Shown here: positions 1-11,342 of the stretch, piece by piece
Layout: each line of letters begins with the position of its first letter
Numbering within the stretch: position 1 is the stretch's first letter
Assembly: GCA_046760905.1 (NCBI GenBank)
Contig: JBHIFB010000001.1
Coordinates: 47,515 to 111,514, forward strand
Direction: 5' to 3'
DNA from: JBHIFB01 sp046760905
GTDB taxonomy: Bacteria; Gemmatimonadota; CAZMKB01
Length of the DNA: 64,000 bases
The notes under the pieces: generated by a model
The model's input: the letters and a program-made list of their open reading frames with translations, nothing else
Told to the model about the DNA's origin: nothing
Database searches by the model: none
Position numbers and translations under genes: made by a program

Positions 1-930
1 GAGCTGCTCCGATCTGGTACCGTTGGGGATCTGCCATGTGAAATTCATCCCTCTCTCCTCTATCCCTTCGCAGAATCTAATCAGCCACTTCCTGTCACTC
101 CCGATGGTAAGGTCTTCAAAATGTATGTCTGTTATGTCGTAGTTCTTTTGAAGTAATTGGATCTCATCCAGCACATTCTCCGGGCTCCTTGTTCTCCAGC
201 GCGGCAGCCAGTGGCCAGGTGCGGTGCAGAAGGTGCACTTATGAGGACAACCCCTTGTTGCCACTATCGGTGCAGTTCTTCCCCTTGATGCCCCGTGGAA
301 TTCCCTCGCCTGGATATAGTTCTCAAATGGTATCTTATCATACATCGGAAACGGCAGACTATCGAGATCCTCGACGAGATTCCATCGCGGATTGATCATC
401 ACCTCATTTCCATTCCTGTATGCGAGGCCGTTTATGGACTTCGGGTCCTCGCCGGATCCAACCCTTCTCGCAACCTCGAGAAGTATCATTTCACCCTCGC
501 CGAGACCCACGTAATCCACCTCGAAGTGGGAGAGGGTATGCTCGGGCATCGACGATGGAGTGACGCCCCCAAATATAATTGGGACATCCCCCCGTTCTCT
601 CTTAATCATCGATACAAGATCTCCTGTCGGAGGATATGTACATCCGAACAAGTTGGAAACAGCGATCAAACTAGCTTCAGCGGGTATCCGTTCCACTATC
701 TCCTCCGGTTTCAGCCCTCTCAGACCAAATATCCCGTGCTGGTAAGTCTGGTCGATGGCTTCACCGAGACCGTCGATCACCGTCACCTGGTGGCCGTTTT
801 CCTCAAGCACAGCGGCGAGATAACACACTCCGATGGGAGGTACTGAGGCTGTTGCAATAATGCTTTCGTGGTATGCATGGAAGACATTTATAATAGTTAC
901 CGGAATTCCCACATTGACCTCATGGGGCAT
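1..930 (-). CDS. B12-binding-type radical SAM protein, 3' end cut by window edge
   Basis: Reading the minus strand from an ATG at 930 gives 310 uninterrupted codons that run off the window. The N-terminal ~150 residues look like a cobalamin-binding/Rossmann domain of the B12-radical SAM class (PPIGVCYLAAVLEENGH, then a GGVTPS segment). The radical SAM cluster motif RGCPHKCTFC follows, with Cys228, Cys232 and Cys235 as CxxxCxxC ligands of a 4Fe-4S cluster, and then an EDLTIG-type strand. Family members do methylations or rearrangements; the substrate cannot be told here. No strong ribosome-binding site precedes 930, so the start is tentative (a GTG a few codons downstream is possible). It diverges from the XRE-type regulator at 1228. 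The C-terminal part lies outside the window. Confidence 0.85.
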   Translation of the reverse strand, partial: MPHEVNVGIPVTIINVFHAYHESIIATASVPPIGVCYLAAVLEENGHQVTVIDGLGEAIDQTYQHGIFGLRGLKPEEIVERIPAEASLIAVSNLFGCTYPPTGDLVSMIKRERGDVPIIFGGVTPSSMPEHTLSHFEVDYVGLGEGEMILLEVARRVGSGEDPKSINGLAYRNGNEVMINPRWNLVEDLDSLPFPMYDKIPFENYIQAREFHGASRGRTAPIVATRGCPHKCTFCTAPGHWLPRWRTRSPENVLDEIQLLQKNYDITDIHFEDLTIGSDRKWLIRFCEGIEERGMNFTWQIPNGTRSEQL

Positions 931-1039
931 AGGTATCTGATTATTACATATATTCTACCAGAAAATATCTAGCTTGTCAACGAGGCTCCTGGAGACCTTT
1001 CCAGCTCCATCATTTGTTTTATGAAAAACTTGTTTTAAC

Positions 1040-1120
1040 AGAATAAGGAAACGTTTTCTGGAATAAAATGGGTAAATATGTAGCTTAATTTAAGAAAATT
1101 TCGGAAAATTTTAACATTAT
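1040..1120. promoter_or_regulatory. AT-rich divergent intergenic region with small dyads
   Basis: Between the radical SAM gene and the XRE regulator lies about 300 bp of AT-rich DNA. It contains the dyad AAACGTTT (1049-1056, inside GGAAACGTTTTCTGG) and a second imperfect dyad, GAAAATTTCGGAAAATTTT, at 1094-1112. They could be operators for the neighbouring regulator, but there is no direct support. Confidence 0.25.
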
Positions 1121-1152
1121 TGTATACTCATCAAATATATTTAAATTTATCC

Positions 1153-1181
1153 TTGACAAACGGGAAAAAATGTGATAAAAA
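1153..1181 (+). promoter_or_regulatory. Predicted sigma-70 promoter of XRE/S24-like regulator
   Basis: A perfect -35 TTGACA at 1153-1158 is followed 17 bp later by TAAAAA (1176-1181), a 4/6 match to the -10 box. The promoter is about 50 bp upstream of the ATG at 1228, which has an AGGGAGG ribosome-binding site. Confidence 0.5.
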
Positions 1182-1227
1182 TAATAAGGTATTTCACCCC
1201 AAACAAACGTAAGGGAGGTAATATAAA

Positions 1228-1911
1228 ATGCTGAAGGACATTCTCAAGAGCCGGATGCGTGAGCTTGGGCTCAACTACGCGAAATTGGCGAAGCTCGCAG
1301 GCATCTCTGATGTTTATGTCGGGAAAATCATCTCAGGCAGCAGAGTTCCCTCGGCACGGATTCTCAAAGCACTGTCTGAAGCCCTTGACCTGGATTACAA
1401 TCTACTGAGAATCGAGGCATACAAGCAGAAGGCGCCTAAGGGGATAAATGTCGTCTTTTCAAATGATGAGAGCCTCTCGGAAATAAAGATCAAGGACGCG
1501 GGCTTAAAGAATATTCCTGTGTTGACACCAGAGTCATGGGATAACGCCAGGGACATTCAGTACATGATCAAATCGCTCGACTCGATTGAGACGATCGAAC
1601 CGAGTTTTTCCGACGATCCTCAGGCTTTCTGGGTCATGGTTCCCGAGAGTTCCAAAGGGAACGGGATGATAGGTGGTCGCATAGGCGCAGGGGATTATCT
1701 GCTTATAGAGCCAAACAAAGAGCCATCGAACGGAAACTACGTGCTCACGCTCGGCGAGCACAAGGTGGGGATTTCCATTTTCTACGAAACAGAGAAAGGC
1801 AAGTTCTACGTTCCCATCAATGCAATGGGAAATCCGCCAGACTACTTCTCAGGAAAGGAGCTCGGCTACACTCATTACAGGATAAGCCGAATTCTGACGA
1901 AGTTTCATTAA
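1228..1911 (+). CDS. XRE-type HTH regulator with degenerate S24 (LexA/CI-like) domain
   Basis: This 227-aa protein is built like a phage CI/LexA-type repressor. An N-terminal XRE helix-turn-helix (about residues 5-60, with LAKLAGISDVYVGKIISG as the recognition part) is joined by a linker to a C-terminal S24-peptidase-like beta domain (about 125-227). In active S24 proteins the nucleophile sits in a GDSM-like motif; the aligned segment here is GNGM (residues 144-147), so Ser is replaced by Gly146. A lysine near the expected base position remains (Lys179). Self-cleavage is therefore unlikely, and the domain may act as dimerisation or ligand-sensing module (inference). The start is supported by AGGGAGG 10 bp upstream and by a near-consensus promoter. 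It is monocistronic and convergent with the lipoprotein gene at 1987. Confidence 0.8.
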   Translation: MLKDILKSRMRELGLNYAKLAKLAGISDVYVGKIISGSRVPSARILKALSEALDLDYNLLRIEAYKQKAPKGINVVFSNDESLSEIKIKDAGLKNIPVLTPESWDNARDIQYMIKSLDSIETIEPSFSDDPQAFWVMVPESSKGNGMIGGRIGAGDYLLIEPNKEPSNGNYVLTLGEHKVGISIFYETEKGKFYVPINAMGNPPDYFSGKELGYTHYRISRILTKFH

Positions 1912-1986
1912 AAGACAAACCGAAACTCTGCCAGAACGGATCGTACTGTCTCATACTCGCTTGAGAAACTCAATCCATATTTAAGA

Positions 1987-2571
1987 TCAGATAGTCAGTA
2001 CAATATCCGCCTTGAACTCGTTCAGCACCGCTTTCCCCAGAAGTGGGCCTGAGCCGCTCTGAGTCTCGAACCTGAGTTTCGCGGCATACTGGAATTTCTT
2101 TTTCTCGAAAAGCCCCTTCAACCTCTCATCTGCCGTAATCGTCAATCCGCCGTTAGTGGTGTGCTGAGGCCTGAGCTCTATCTTCTCGCTGAATATCCCC
2201 GGGACCGAAAACGGATCTTCACCAACCTCGCTGAAATAAACGATGTATTGTAGATTGGCCCAACCGCTCTCATTGATCATATCGTATCCGACGAAAAGAT
2301 TCACCGACTCGATCGATTTCACGTCCCCGATTTCATCAGTGATGTCAATGGTCTTTGCGGGGCTCTCGATCTCAGTCACTCCGCCATCGCCGGGGATCTG
2401 AGGATCCTCGCCATATACGAGCTCCTTCTGGGACGGGTCGAGATAATTGATGAGGTTGAACTGCAACTCTATAACCGTATCTCCGATCGTCTCGCCGACA
2501 TCGAACAGGTTGGACTTGCACGATGAAAAACAGAGGAGAATCACGCATGTAGCCGTAATGTACTTCGCCAT
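1987..2571 (-). CDS. Putative lipoprotein of unknown function
   Basis: A 194-aa protein starts with a short lipoprotein signal peptide (basic MAK, hydrophobic ITATCVILLCF, then SSC with Cys18 as probable lipidated residue). The mature part is a beta-rich, acidic domain without a motif I recognise. A strong ribosome-binding site (AAAGGAGGG) precedes the ATG. It is the last gene before the convergent regulator at 1228-1911. It lies 223 bp downstream of the YkuD gene on the same strand, so it could be co-transcribed or have its own promoter. Export to the outer or inner membrane surface is inferred from the signal only. Confidence 0.7.
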   Translation of the reverse strand: MAKYITATCVILLCFSSCKSNLFDVGETIGDTVIELQFNLINYLDPSQKELVYGEDPQIPGDGGVTEIESPAKTIDITDEIGDVKSIESVNLFVGYDMINESGWANLQYIVYFSEVGEDPFSVPGIFSEKIELRPQHTTNGGLTITADERLKGLFEKKKFQYAAKLRFETQSGSGPLLGKAVLNEFKADIVLTI

Positions 2572-2793
2572 GAGTTACATCCCTCCTTTCAAATTTTTCA
2601 ATTTGCCTCCTTGTGAATCAGCAATAAATATGCCTGTATGTAAAAACGATTTGTGTATCTTTCAATACGCTGATACGCTTACTGCGTAATGGGATAGGAG
2701 TGAGGATCTTGGCAGGTGAGTGCAAGAATCCTGACATATCTTTGAAAATAATGCGGACACTATGAATCTTTTCCAGAATGTGAATTTGTGAGA

Positions 2794-3585
2794 TCAGTCG
2801 AAAGGGGGTCGTATGCGGAAGTCTTTGATTTCGTGTATGGGAAGCTGGAGAAGCAGGGGGCTTTTCTGAGGATCGAGCCAACCCAGGAGGCGAAGGAGAT
2901 CCGGCCTGGAAAGAGCAGTACAACCTGCAGTGGGCATCTTTGCCGACTTCCAGATGTGAATGAAAATAGCGCTGCCCTTGCCCTTCACAACCGGATCCGA
3001 ATTGTGTTTGATGACGATACCGAGCGAATATAAGCCGTCGGGTCTCAACATCCTTTCAAAAGATCTCCACCGGGCTGACGGGTCCTTTCCTGACTCCAGT
3101 CTTACCCATCTGTTGTAATCTTCAGACAAAGGATCATCGACGAAGTAGTCATCTTTAGTTATGCTTCTGTAAGGCATTCTTGTCCCCTCCGGGGGCAGCG
3201 AGTCATATCCAAAAGCAGTTTGAAATTCGAATGCGCCGGCCGGAGAACGCCCATCGCCCTCTGTCTTAAGAGGCCCTTCTTTCGCATCCCAGGGAATCCC
3301 GCACCCCCAACCCATACCATTTCTACCGACAACAACATCCATGCAAGTTCCACTCTCACGCCAGCCTCCTTCCACTCTTTCGAAGAGCCTCATCGTCCCG
3401 GAGTCCGCTTCCCATCCGTCAGTGGTCACGAGGACTACCTGATCCACCCCATCAGGAACATTTACTTCTTTCAGGCTGCGCTCCAGGCTGCTCACACAGG
3501 AGAGAGCTGAGAGTGGGACTATTGGATAAAGAAGAAATGCAAGGGTATGCCTAAGACTTTTGAGCGCCATGTGTCCACGTTTCAT
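2794..3585 (-). CDS. L,D-transpeptidase (YkuD family), exported
   Basis: A 263-aa YkuD-domain protein expected to cross-link or anchor peptidoglycan in the periplasm. Visible signatures are the DGRSPAGAFEF entry strand, VIKHN, and the catalytic stretch HIWKSAKMPTAGCTAL with the conserved His and the nucleophilic Cys in a GC context. The N-terminus has basic residues followed by a hydrophobic stretch (LAFLLYPIVPLSALSC), so it is exported, possibly as a lipoprotein. An ATG further upstream at 3636 is in frame, but it lies inside the terminator hairpin of the tRNA gene and would give an implausible N-terminus. I chose the ATG at 3585; 3570 is an alternative. It follows the fMet tRNA on the same strand. 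Confidence 0.85.
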   Translation of the reverse strand: MKRGHMALKSLRHTLAFLLYPIVPLSALSCVSSLERSLKEVNVPDGVDQVVLVTTDGWEADSGTMRLFERVEGGWRESGTCMDVVVGRNGMGWGCGIPWDAKEGPLKTEGDGRSPAGAFEFQTAFGYDSLPPEGTRMPYRSITKDDYFVDDPLSEDYNRWVRLESGKDPSARWRSFERMLRPDGLYSLGIVIKHNSDPVVKGKGSAIFIHIWKSAKMPTAGCTALSRPDLLRLLGWLDPQKSPLLLQLPIHEIKDFRIRPPFD

Positions 3586-3613
3586 GGTTGGTGACCATAT
3601 CCCCCGATGGAAA

Positions 3614-3645
3614 CAAAAAATCCCGGAACTCCACATGGCCCCGGG
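3614..3645 (-). terminator. Rho-independent terminator after tRNA-fMet
   Basis: On the minus strand an 8-bp stem (CCCGGGGC pairing with GTTCCGGG, including two G-U pairs) and an 8-nt loop are followed by ATTTTTTG. It begins about 10 nt after the tRNA 3' end. It also rules out the longest reading of the YkuD gene as the main start. Confidence 0.75.
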
Positions 3646-3654
3646 TTATAAGGT

Positions 3655-3731
<77 letters not shown>

Positions 3732-3740
3732 ATTTAATAA

Positions 3741-3769
3741 AATATATTATGATGATTTTCTCATGTCAA
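3741..3769 (-). promoter_or_regulatory. Sigma-70 promoter of tRNA-fMet
   Basis: The minus strand carries TTGACA (3764-3769), a 17-bp spacer and TATATT (3741-3746), ending about 10 bp before the first tRNA base. It sits immediately after the stop codon of the ftsB-like gene, so the tRNA has its own transcription start. Confidence 0.85.
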
Positions 3770-3770
3770 G

Positions 3771-4154
3771 TCAATCACTGCCCGTTTTCGGTCCGCGTTT
3801 TTTATCGAACTCCGGCCCCTCCCTGGCAGTCACAACCTCACCCGCTGTTTCACCCTCATTGGCAGGCCCATCTACGATAATCGCCTTGAACAGCTTCTCA
3901 CCAGGTTTCACCATACCGGCTTTCTCCCTGGCTAGCCTCTCCAGTTCAAAGGGATCGTCTCCCACCCTCTTCTCTTCTAGAAGAAGGCTGTCTTTCTCAT
4001 GCTCCATCTCCGCGAGCGTTTTCTTGAGATCCTCCTTCTCGAGGTAAAGAGATCCTACATTTGTGAGGCTGTAGTCTCCAATCAATGCTATGTGCGCGAC
4101 GACGGCAATTATCGCGATGAGCACGATCCTCGTGAAGAGCTTACGTCCTCTCAT
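3771..4154 (-). CDS. ftsB: FtsB/DivIC-family septum formation initiator protein
   Basis: A 127-aa bitopic membrane protein with a short basic cytoplasmic N-terminus (MRGRKLFTR), one transmembrane helix (about residues 9-27) and a coiled coil (LYLEKEDLKKTLAEMEHEKD). It ends the ordered part with the family-typical DPFELERLAREKAGMVKPGE segment, where the usual motif is ...YPxYIE.ARE.LGMVkpGE. This is the FtsB/DivIC divisome architecture (FtsQLB complex). The start at 4154 is supported by GGAAGGGG upstream and lies 5 bp after the eno stop. The eno-ftsB order is a very common bacterial arrangement. The C-terminal ~35 residues are low-complexity and charged. Confidence 0.88.
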   Translation of the reverse strand: MRGRKLFTRIVLIAIIAVVAHIALIGDYSLTNVGSLYLEKEDLKKTLAEMEHEKDSLLLEEKRVGDDPFELERLAREKAGMVKPGEKLFKAIIVDGPANEGETAGEVVTAREGPEFDKKRGPKTGSD

Positions 4155-4158
4155 CCGG

Positions 4159-6471
<2,313 letters not shown>

Positions 6472-6494
<23 letters not shown>

Positions 6495-8124
6495 TCCAGT
6501 GAAACCTGGTCACGCCTCCCGGTGATGCGAACCATACGTAGTCACCATCGATCATTATATCGGTTACAGGTGCCTCGATCAAGCTGAAGTTGCCTGGATG
6601 ATAGCTCACCCATGCACCGAGTTCCATATTGTATCTCTCAACTCCGGTATCCGTTCCGACCCACACGTTAAAGCTGTCGACGACGACCGAACGTAGAGCC
6701 AAACCTGTCACAGGTCCAGGGAAAGGATCTTTCAGCAGCGTCCCCTCCTTTACGTCCAATAGATATAGGCCTCTATCTGTGGCCAAATAGAGATCCCCCC
6801 TCCAATAGGAAAGAGCCCGGATGCCAATGACTGCGCTACCACCGAAGGGTCCATGAGTGAGCATAATCGAACCATCCTCCAGGATCGAGAATAGACCCCT
6901 TCCCGTTCCTATCCAGATCCTTTCCCCTCCCCCGACCAGCTCGTGCACCTCAGCAGTTGAAGAAACGCTTGATATCTTAGTCACCGATAGAGAATCAACG
7001 TCAAGCTTCGCGAGACCACCCCTTGTGCCGATCCACAACACACTGCCACTCTTTTCGAGACTCAACACGGAATCATCAGGAAGACCATTTCTCCTCGTGA
7101 ATTTCTTCCAGGTTTCCTTCTTCAGGTCAAGACGCGCCAGTCCCGTACTCGTCGCAATCCAGAGACAATCTCCGGCCACTTCGATATCGCTGATCACACC
7201 ACCCCTGAGCTGAGGTGTGTACTCCTTCTCGTAGTACTTCCACTCGTTCGCTTTTCTCGACAGACGGGTGATACCGCCGTGTTGAAGATCGAAGACATCT
7301 CCCCCGGCAAACCATATGTAATCTTCGTCTCCCGCCAGAGCGGTAACGGACTTTGAAGCTAGTCCATATCGATATCTCTTCCAGAAATGTGAGAGCTTTG
7401 AAACACTGTATAGATTACCGCCCCACGTGCCAACCCACACCATGCCCCAATCGTCTTCGACTACCGCCGTTATCGGGTAGCTCCGCAAGTTTTCATCCGG
7501 GTCTGTCCGCGAGTTCAGAAAAGGGTACCTATCAGATCCGAAGAGTCCGGCGTCTATAGGGCCCCTTTTTTTTACCTTATCCCCCTCAGGGACGCTCCCT
7601 TGCGGAATCCTCTCCATGTGGTCGATGCCCTTTCTGAATCTGCCCCACGAACCCGAACTCTTCACATACACGTAATTGCTAAACTCACCGGCTCCGATTA
7701 CGATCTCCTGAATTTCACCGCCGGCGAACCCACCCGCTTTCCCAAGCACACGCCATGACTTCAAATCTATATTGTACACGGCGAGACCGGACCTGGTGCC
7801 GCACCACAGTTCTCCGCGTTCGGGATCATAGGCGACAACCAGAACCTCCCTGTGAGGGAGGCCGTCACTCACTGTGAGTGGTGTCTCCCACACATGCTGA
7901 ACATAATTGTACCTTTCAATACCTCCGGATGTCGCTATGTAAAGTATTCTGTGATCCATATCCAGAGAGTTGACAAATCTGAAGTCCGTGAGAGAAACCC
8001 AGTCGCCTTCCCTGTATATCGTGCTGAGGTACTCTGAGTGAAGAGGCTGTGTCCGGGCCAGTAGCATTAGAACCATGGAAACAGCGGGAACCAGGATAGA
8101 GCATGTCCTATTCAATGTCTTCAT
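6472..8124 (-). CDS. Exported beta-propeller protein (two-component regulator propeller type)
   Basis: A 550-aa protein with an N-terminal signal/anchor (ILVPAVSMVLMLLA). It has repeated blades of the two-component regulator propeller kind: ...YIATSGGIERYN, ELWCGTRSGLAVYNI, MVWVGTWGGNLYSVSK, CLWIATSTGLARLDL, VLWIGTRGGLAKLDV, RIWIGTGRGLFSI and others, i.e. W-[IV]-[GA]-T-x-x-G-[LV]. No histidine kinase, HTH or output domain follows, so it is a stand-alone periplasmic propeller, perhaps a ligand or surface-protein scaffold. The start at 8124 is taken because longer readings lack a signal peptide; it overlaps the nnrD end by 17 bp. Confidence 0.8.
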
Positions 8125-9682
8125 CCTCGATATCGAGATCACCGGCCAGCACAAAGGGCAGCAGATCGAGCACATCGGTGGCCGTGAGCCCCATCTCCCC
8201 TCTCTCTGCCATCGCCTCATCCCCGGCGAGGCCATGGAAGTATGATGCCGCCACTGCCGATTGGAATGGGCTTTGTCCCTGAGCGATCAGTGAGGACACG
8301 GCGCCTGTCAGCACGTCGCCGGTGCCTCCGGAAGCCAGCCCGGCGTTTCCTGTGCTGTTTATGCATGTGAAACCGTCGGGATGCGATATGACCGTAGGAG
8401 CGCCTTTAAGGAGTAGTATGACTCCCCATTCCTCGGCCCAGCGACTGGCATACTCGATCCTATCACTGTTTATATCAGCCGGTGCCTCTCCTATGAGCCT
8501 TCCGAGTTCTCCCGGATGGGGTGTGATGACCGTCGGCCATCTTCTCTTTGCAAGAATACCGGGGTCGTCTGAAATTGCATTGATACCGTCTGCATCGAGA
8601 ACGATGGGTCGATTGACGCGTTTGAGGAGTTCTACCACGAGTTCTTTTGTTTCCGGGTGTTGGGAAAGGCCCGGTCCGATAGCGACACAGCTCGCATTTT
8701 CAGCCAATTCGAGAGATTTTCCCAAGGCTTTGATCGAGAGTGATCTCGATTCGGTTTCTGGAAGGGGTTTCGTGATGACCTCGGTGAGCTTCGCCTCCAG
8801 GATATCGTTCAGGGACTGTGGAACTCCCAGATGCACGAGACCCGCACCGCAGAGAAGTGCGGCCTGGCCCGCAAGAGCTGCAGCACCAGTGAAACCTACC
8901 GAGCCGGAGATTATAAGGACGGTCCCGCAAGTGCCCTTATGGGCATCGGGTGGTCTTTCCGGAAGGAAATAATGTGCGTCCTCCCATTCCACGACGGCTG
9001 CCGATATAGATGACTCATCGATGACCTTCTTCGGTATTCCTATGTCGACGATCGAGAGCTGTCCGCAGTATTCTCTCCCGGGGAAAAGGAAATGTCCTCT
9101 TTTAGGCAGACCAAAGGTGACCGTGAGATCTGCACGGAAAGCATCTCCCATGAGAGATCCCCTATCCATCTCCACCCCTGTAGGGGCATCGACTGCCACC
9201 TTGAAAACTTCTATATTGTTGACCATTGATACTATCCTGAGAAGCTGGTCGGGAAGCTTTCCCTTCGCACCGGTTCCGAGCATCGCATCTATAACGACAT
9301 CCGTCTCCTGCAAAGCCCGTCTGAAAGCAGAAAACGATCCGCTGCCGGAAACGCTTTTGATCTTTATATCCAGCTTCTTCGCGAGATCGAGCTGTATCTT
9401 CGCATCCCCCTTCACATCCTTCTCTTCACTCGTGAGATACACTTTCACCATCGCTCCGAGGCTATCGAGATACCTGGCCACTACCAAACCATCCCCGCCG
9501 TTGTTGCCTCGGCCACACACAATCACAACTCTTAAGCCATTCAGATCGTCGAAGACATCCAGTAGCTCTTCCACCACCCCTCTGCCTGCGTTCTCCATCA
9601 GAACGAGGCCCGGGATACCAACACCCTTTATCGTCTCCGAATCAAGGTTCCTCATCTCCTCGACTTTCGCTACTCGTATCAT
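8108..9682 (-). CDS. nnrD: Bifunctional NAD(P)H-hydrate epimerase / ADP-dependent NAD(P)HX dehydratase
   Basis: A 524-aa fusion that repairs hydrated NAD(P)H. The N-terminal half is the YjeF_N epimerase (GRGNNGGDGLVVARYL). The C-terminal half is the YjeF_C/carbohydrate-kinase-like dehydratase (KGAPTVI and the catalytic NAGLASGGTGDVLTG). The usual bacterial fusion length is ~500 aa. The ATG at 9682 is chosen because GAAGGGAG sits at ideal spacing in front and the following MIRVAKVEEMRNLD is the canonical family N-terminus. It overlaps the HAD gene end by 41 bp and is followed by the propeller gene. Confidence 0.95.
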   Translation of the reverse strand: MIRVAKVEEMRNLDSETIKGVGIPGLVLMENAGRGVVEELLDVFDDLNGLRVVIVCGRGNNGGDGLVVARYLDSLGAMVKVYLTSEEKDVKGDAKIQLDLAKKLDIKIKSVSGSGSFSAFRRALQETDVVIDAMLGTGAKGKLPDQLLRIVSMVNNIEVFKVAVDAPTGVEMDRGSLMGDAFRADLTVTFGLPKRGHFLFPGREYCGQLSIVDIGIPKKVIDESSISAAVVEWEDAHYFLPERPPDAHKGTCGTVLIISGSVGFTGAAALAGQAALLCGAGLVHLGVPQSLNDILEAKLTEVITKPLPETESRSLSIKALGKSLELAENASCVAIGPGLSQHPETKELVVELLKRVNRPIVLDADGINAISDDPGILAKRRWPTVITPHPGELGRLIGEAPADINSDRIEYASRWAEEWGVILLLKGAPTVISHPDGFTCINSTGNAGLASGGTGDVLTGAVSSLIAQGQSPFQSAVAASYFHGLAGDEAMAERGEMGLTATDVLDLLPFVLAGDLDIEDEDIE

Positions 9683-10385
9683 GATACTCCCTTCCGTCAG
9701 GTTGATTGCCTTCGATCTCATCTATTACAGTGAGCAGCTCGACAATATCATCTATCTCGTAATCCGCGCCCGACTCAAAAATTCCGAATGTGTCGCCATA
9801 CTTCGCAAACACAGTCTTTATACCAACCTTCGATGCTCCCACGATATCTCTTTCGGGCCAATCCCCTACCATCAGCGCTTCGGGCGGTGATATACCGAGC
9901 ATTGCAAGTGCCTTCTCAAAAGGATCTGGGGCGGGTTTAAGATGGCCCGTGTCCTCGAAAGTGAGGACATAATCGAAGAAATGGTGAATGTTGAGGGAAC
10001 ACAACCTGAGCCAGGCTTCCTTTCTCGGCGCATCAGAGATGACGGCGAGCTTTTTGCCCCTTTTTACTATTTCGACCAGAGTCAGCCTCACGTGGGGATA
10101 AAGAACGAGAGAGGCTTCCCTGGCCTTCCTGTAAGCCACAATACCGGCTGAAAGGATCTTGAAATCGATAGTGCCATACGATTCGATCAGAAATTGATCA
10201 AACACATTCTGATATTCGATTCCTTCCCTGTCATATATCTCGTATATTTTTCTTGTTGCCTCCCCTCTATCCATAGATAATCCTGCGTCTATCATTCCCT
10301 CAACCGCGGCTTTCACAGCCTCTTCTTTCATCTTAACGAAATCCACAAGTGTATTGTCTAGATCGAAAATAACCGCTTTGATCAT
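9642..10385 (-). CDS. HAD-superfamily hydrolase
   Basis: A 247-aa HAD hydrolase with all four motifs: nucleophile Asp8/Asp10 in FDLDNT, motif II VISDAPR, motif III HLKPAPDPF and motif IV MVGDWPERDI. A C1-type helical cap of ~80 residues lies between motifs I and II, as in phosphoglycolate-phosphatase-like or TIGR02253-like enzymes. The substrate cannot be predicted. A strong GAGGAGGGG site precedes the ATG. The C-terminal ~20 residues, rich in D/E/S, extend over the nnrD start and may be non-globular. Confidence 0.88.
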   Translation of the reverse strand: MIKAVIFDLDNTLVDFVKMKEEAVKAAVEGMIDAGLSMDRGEATRKIYEIYDREGIEYQNVFDQFLIESYGTIDFKILSAGIVAYRKAREASLVLYPHVRLTLVEIVKRGKKLAVISDAPRKEAWLRLCSLNIHHFFDYVLTFEDTGHLKPAPDPFEKALAMLGISPPEALMVGDWPERDIVGASKVGIKTVFAKYGDTFGIFESGADYEIDDIVELLTVIDEIEGNQPDGREYHDTSSESRGDEEP

Positions 10386-10434
10386 AAAAAATCCCCTCCT
10401 CAGGTTGATCGTTCTGCAGAGGGGGGAAGCTCTC

Positions 10435-11250
10435 CTACTTGATCAGAATCCCAGCATAGCCCACTACATAGCTTGTGTCACCACTCACATCGGCTGAATC
10501 CGAGTAATCGACCAGATTCGCAACCGTGGCACCGAGCATCTTGGCAGCCACCAGCATAGTCGCGACCGGAGCCTTGCCGCACATGGTGATGCCTTCCTCC
10601 CTCGTGACGTTGAGGAGACCCTCCGGATCGAGGTCTTCCACCCGCTTTATGGCAATGCCATCGAGTTTCCTTGCAACATTCCTCGGCTGGTAATGAGTCA
10701 TGTCCGAGCTCGCTATGATAAGCACCTCTTCGCCCGATTCCTTGATGACGCCGGCTAATGCTTCTCCTATAGTGCGAGCAATATCGAACTCATCATAGCT
10801 CGTCACAAGTGGAACAATCTTGATGTCCTGTCTCAGCACCTGTAGGAAAGGAAGCTGTACCTCGAGGGAATGCTCGTACTCATGAGCTTCCCTGTCCTCA
10901 CCGATCAGCTCACATTTCGACTTACAACCTTCGGCGATCATTTCCTCGATCTCCACCTCACCCATGGGTGTCATGAATGTCCCTCTCGATACGATGCCGG
11001 CACCTCCGAAAGTTCTCCCCCTGCCAGTGTGGTTGGGGGCAAGTATGAGAGCAACCTGGGGAATTTCAACTTGTGAATATACCGCTCCTGCAGTTCGACC
11101 CGAATAGATGTAGCCCGCATGCGGGGCGATGAGCCCTATCGCCTTTTCAACCGCGGCCACGGGGATCACGAAGCTCTCGATCATCCTCTGGAGTTCGCGT
11201 TGCGATTTTGGGTAGAAAGCTCCGCTCACAGCAGGATATCGTTTATACAT
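10435..11250 (-). CDS. amrB: AmmeMemoRadiSam system protein B (MEMO family)
   Basis: A 271-aa MEMO-family protein related to extradiol dioxygenases, with family landmarks PHAGYIYSG, LAPNHTGRG, EYEHSLEVQLPFLQ and ASSDMTHY, plus a C-terminal G-D-T-S-YVVGYAG strand. His residues in PHAGY, NHT and EHS form the presumed metal site. In many bacteria it is encoded with an AMMECR1-like protein (A) and a radical SAM protein (the AmmeMemoRadiSam system), whose biochemical role is unknown. Neither partner is visible in this window. Confidence 0.9.
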   Translation of the reverse strand: MYKRYPAVSGAFYPKSQRELQRMIESFVIPVAAVEKAIGLIAPHAGYIYSGRTAGAVYSQVEIPQVALILAPNHTGRGRTFGGAGIVSRGTFMTPMGEVEIEEMIAEGCKSKCELIGEDREAHEYEHSLEVQLPFLQVLRQDIKIVPLVTSYDEFDIARTIGEALAGVIKESGEEVLIIASSDMTHYQPRNVARKLDGIAIKRVEDLDPEGLLNVTREEGITMCGKAPVATMLVAAKMLGATVANLVDYSDSADVSGDTSYVVGYAGILIK

Positions 11251-11342
11251 TTTTCATGACGCTGGTGTTGGAGATCCAGGGGCGTGGGTGGAACCTTGTC
11301 CTTCTCCTCGGAAGATATTGTACCCCCAACAAAGTGCAGATA

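Noticed and set aside
295..846. Open frame of 183 codons on the plus strand
   Set aside because: It is antisense to the radical SAM gene, whose minus-strand reading has a clear CxxxCxxC motif; the plus frame has no ribosome-binding site or known motif.
1228..1911. Naming this gene lexA
   Set aside because: The catalytic serine is missing and the N-terminal domain is XRE-type, not the winged helix of LexA.
9021..9890. Open frame of 289 codons on the plus strand
   Set aside because: Antisense to nnrD and the HAD gene, both with full catalytic motifs.
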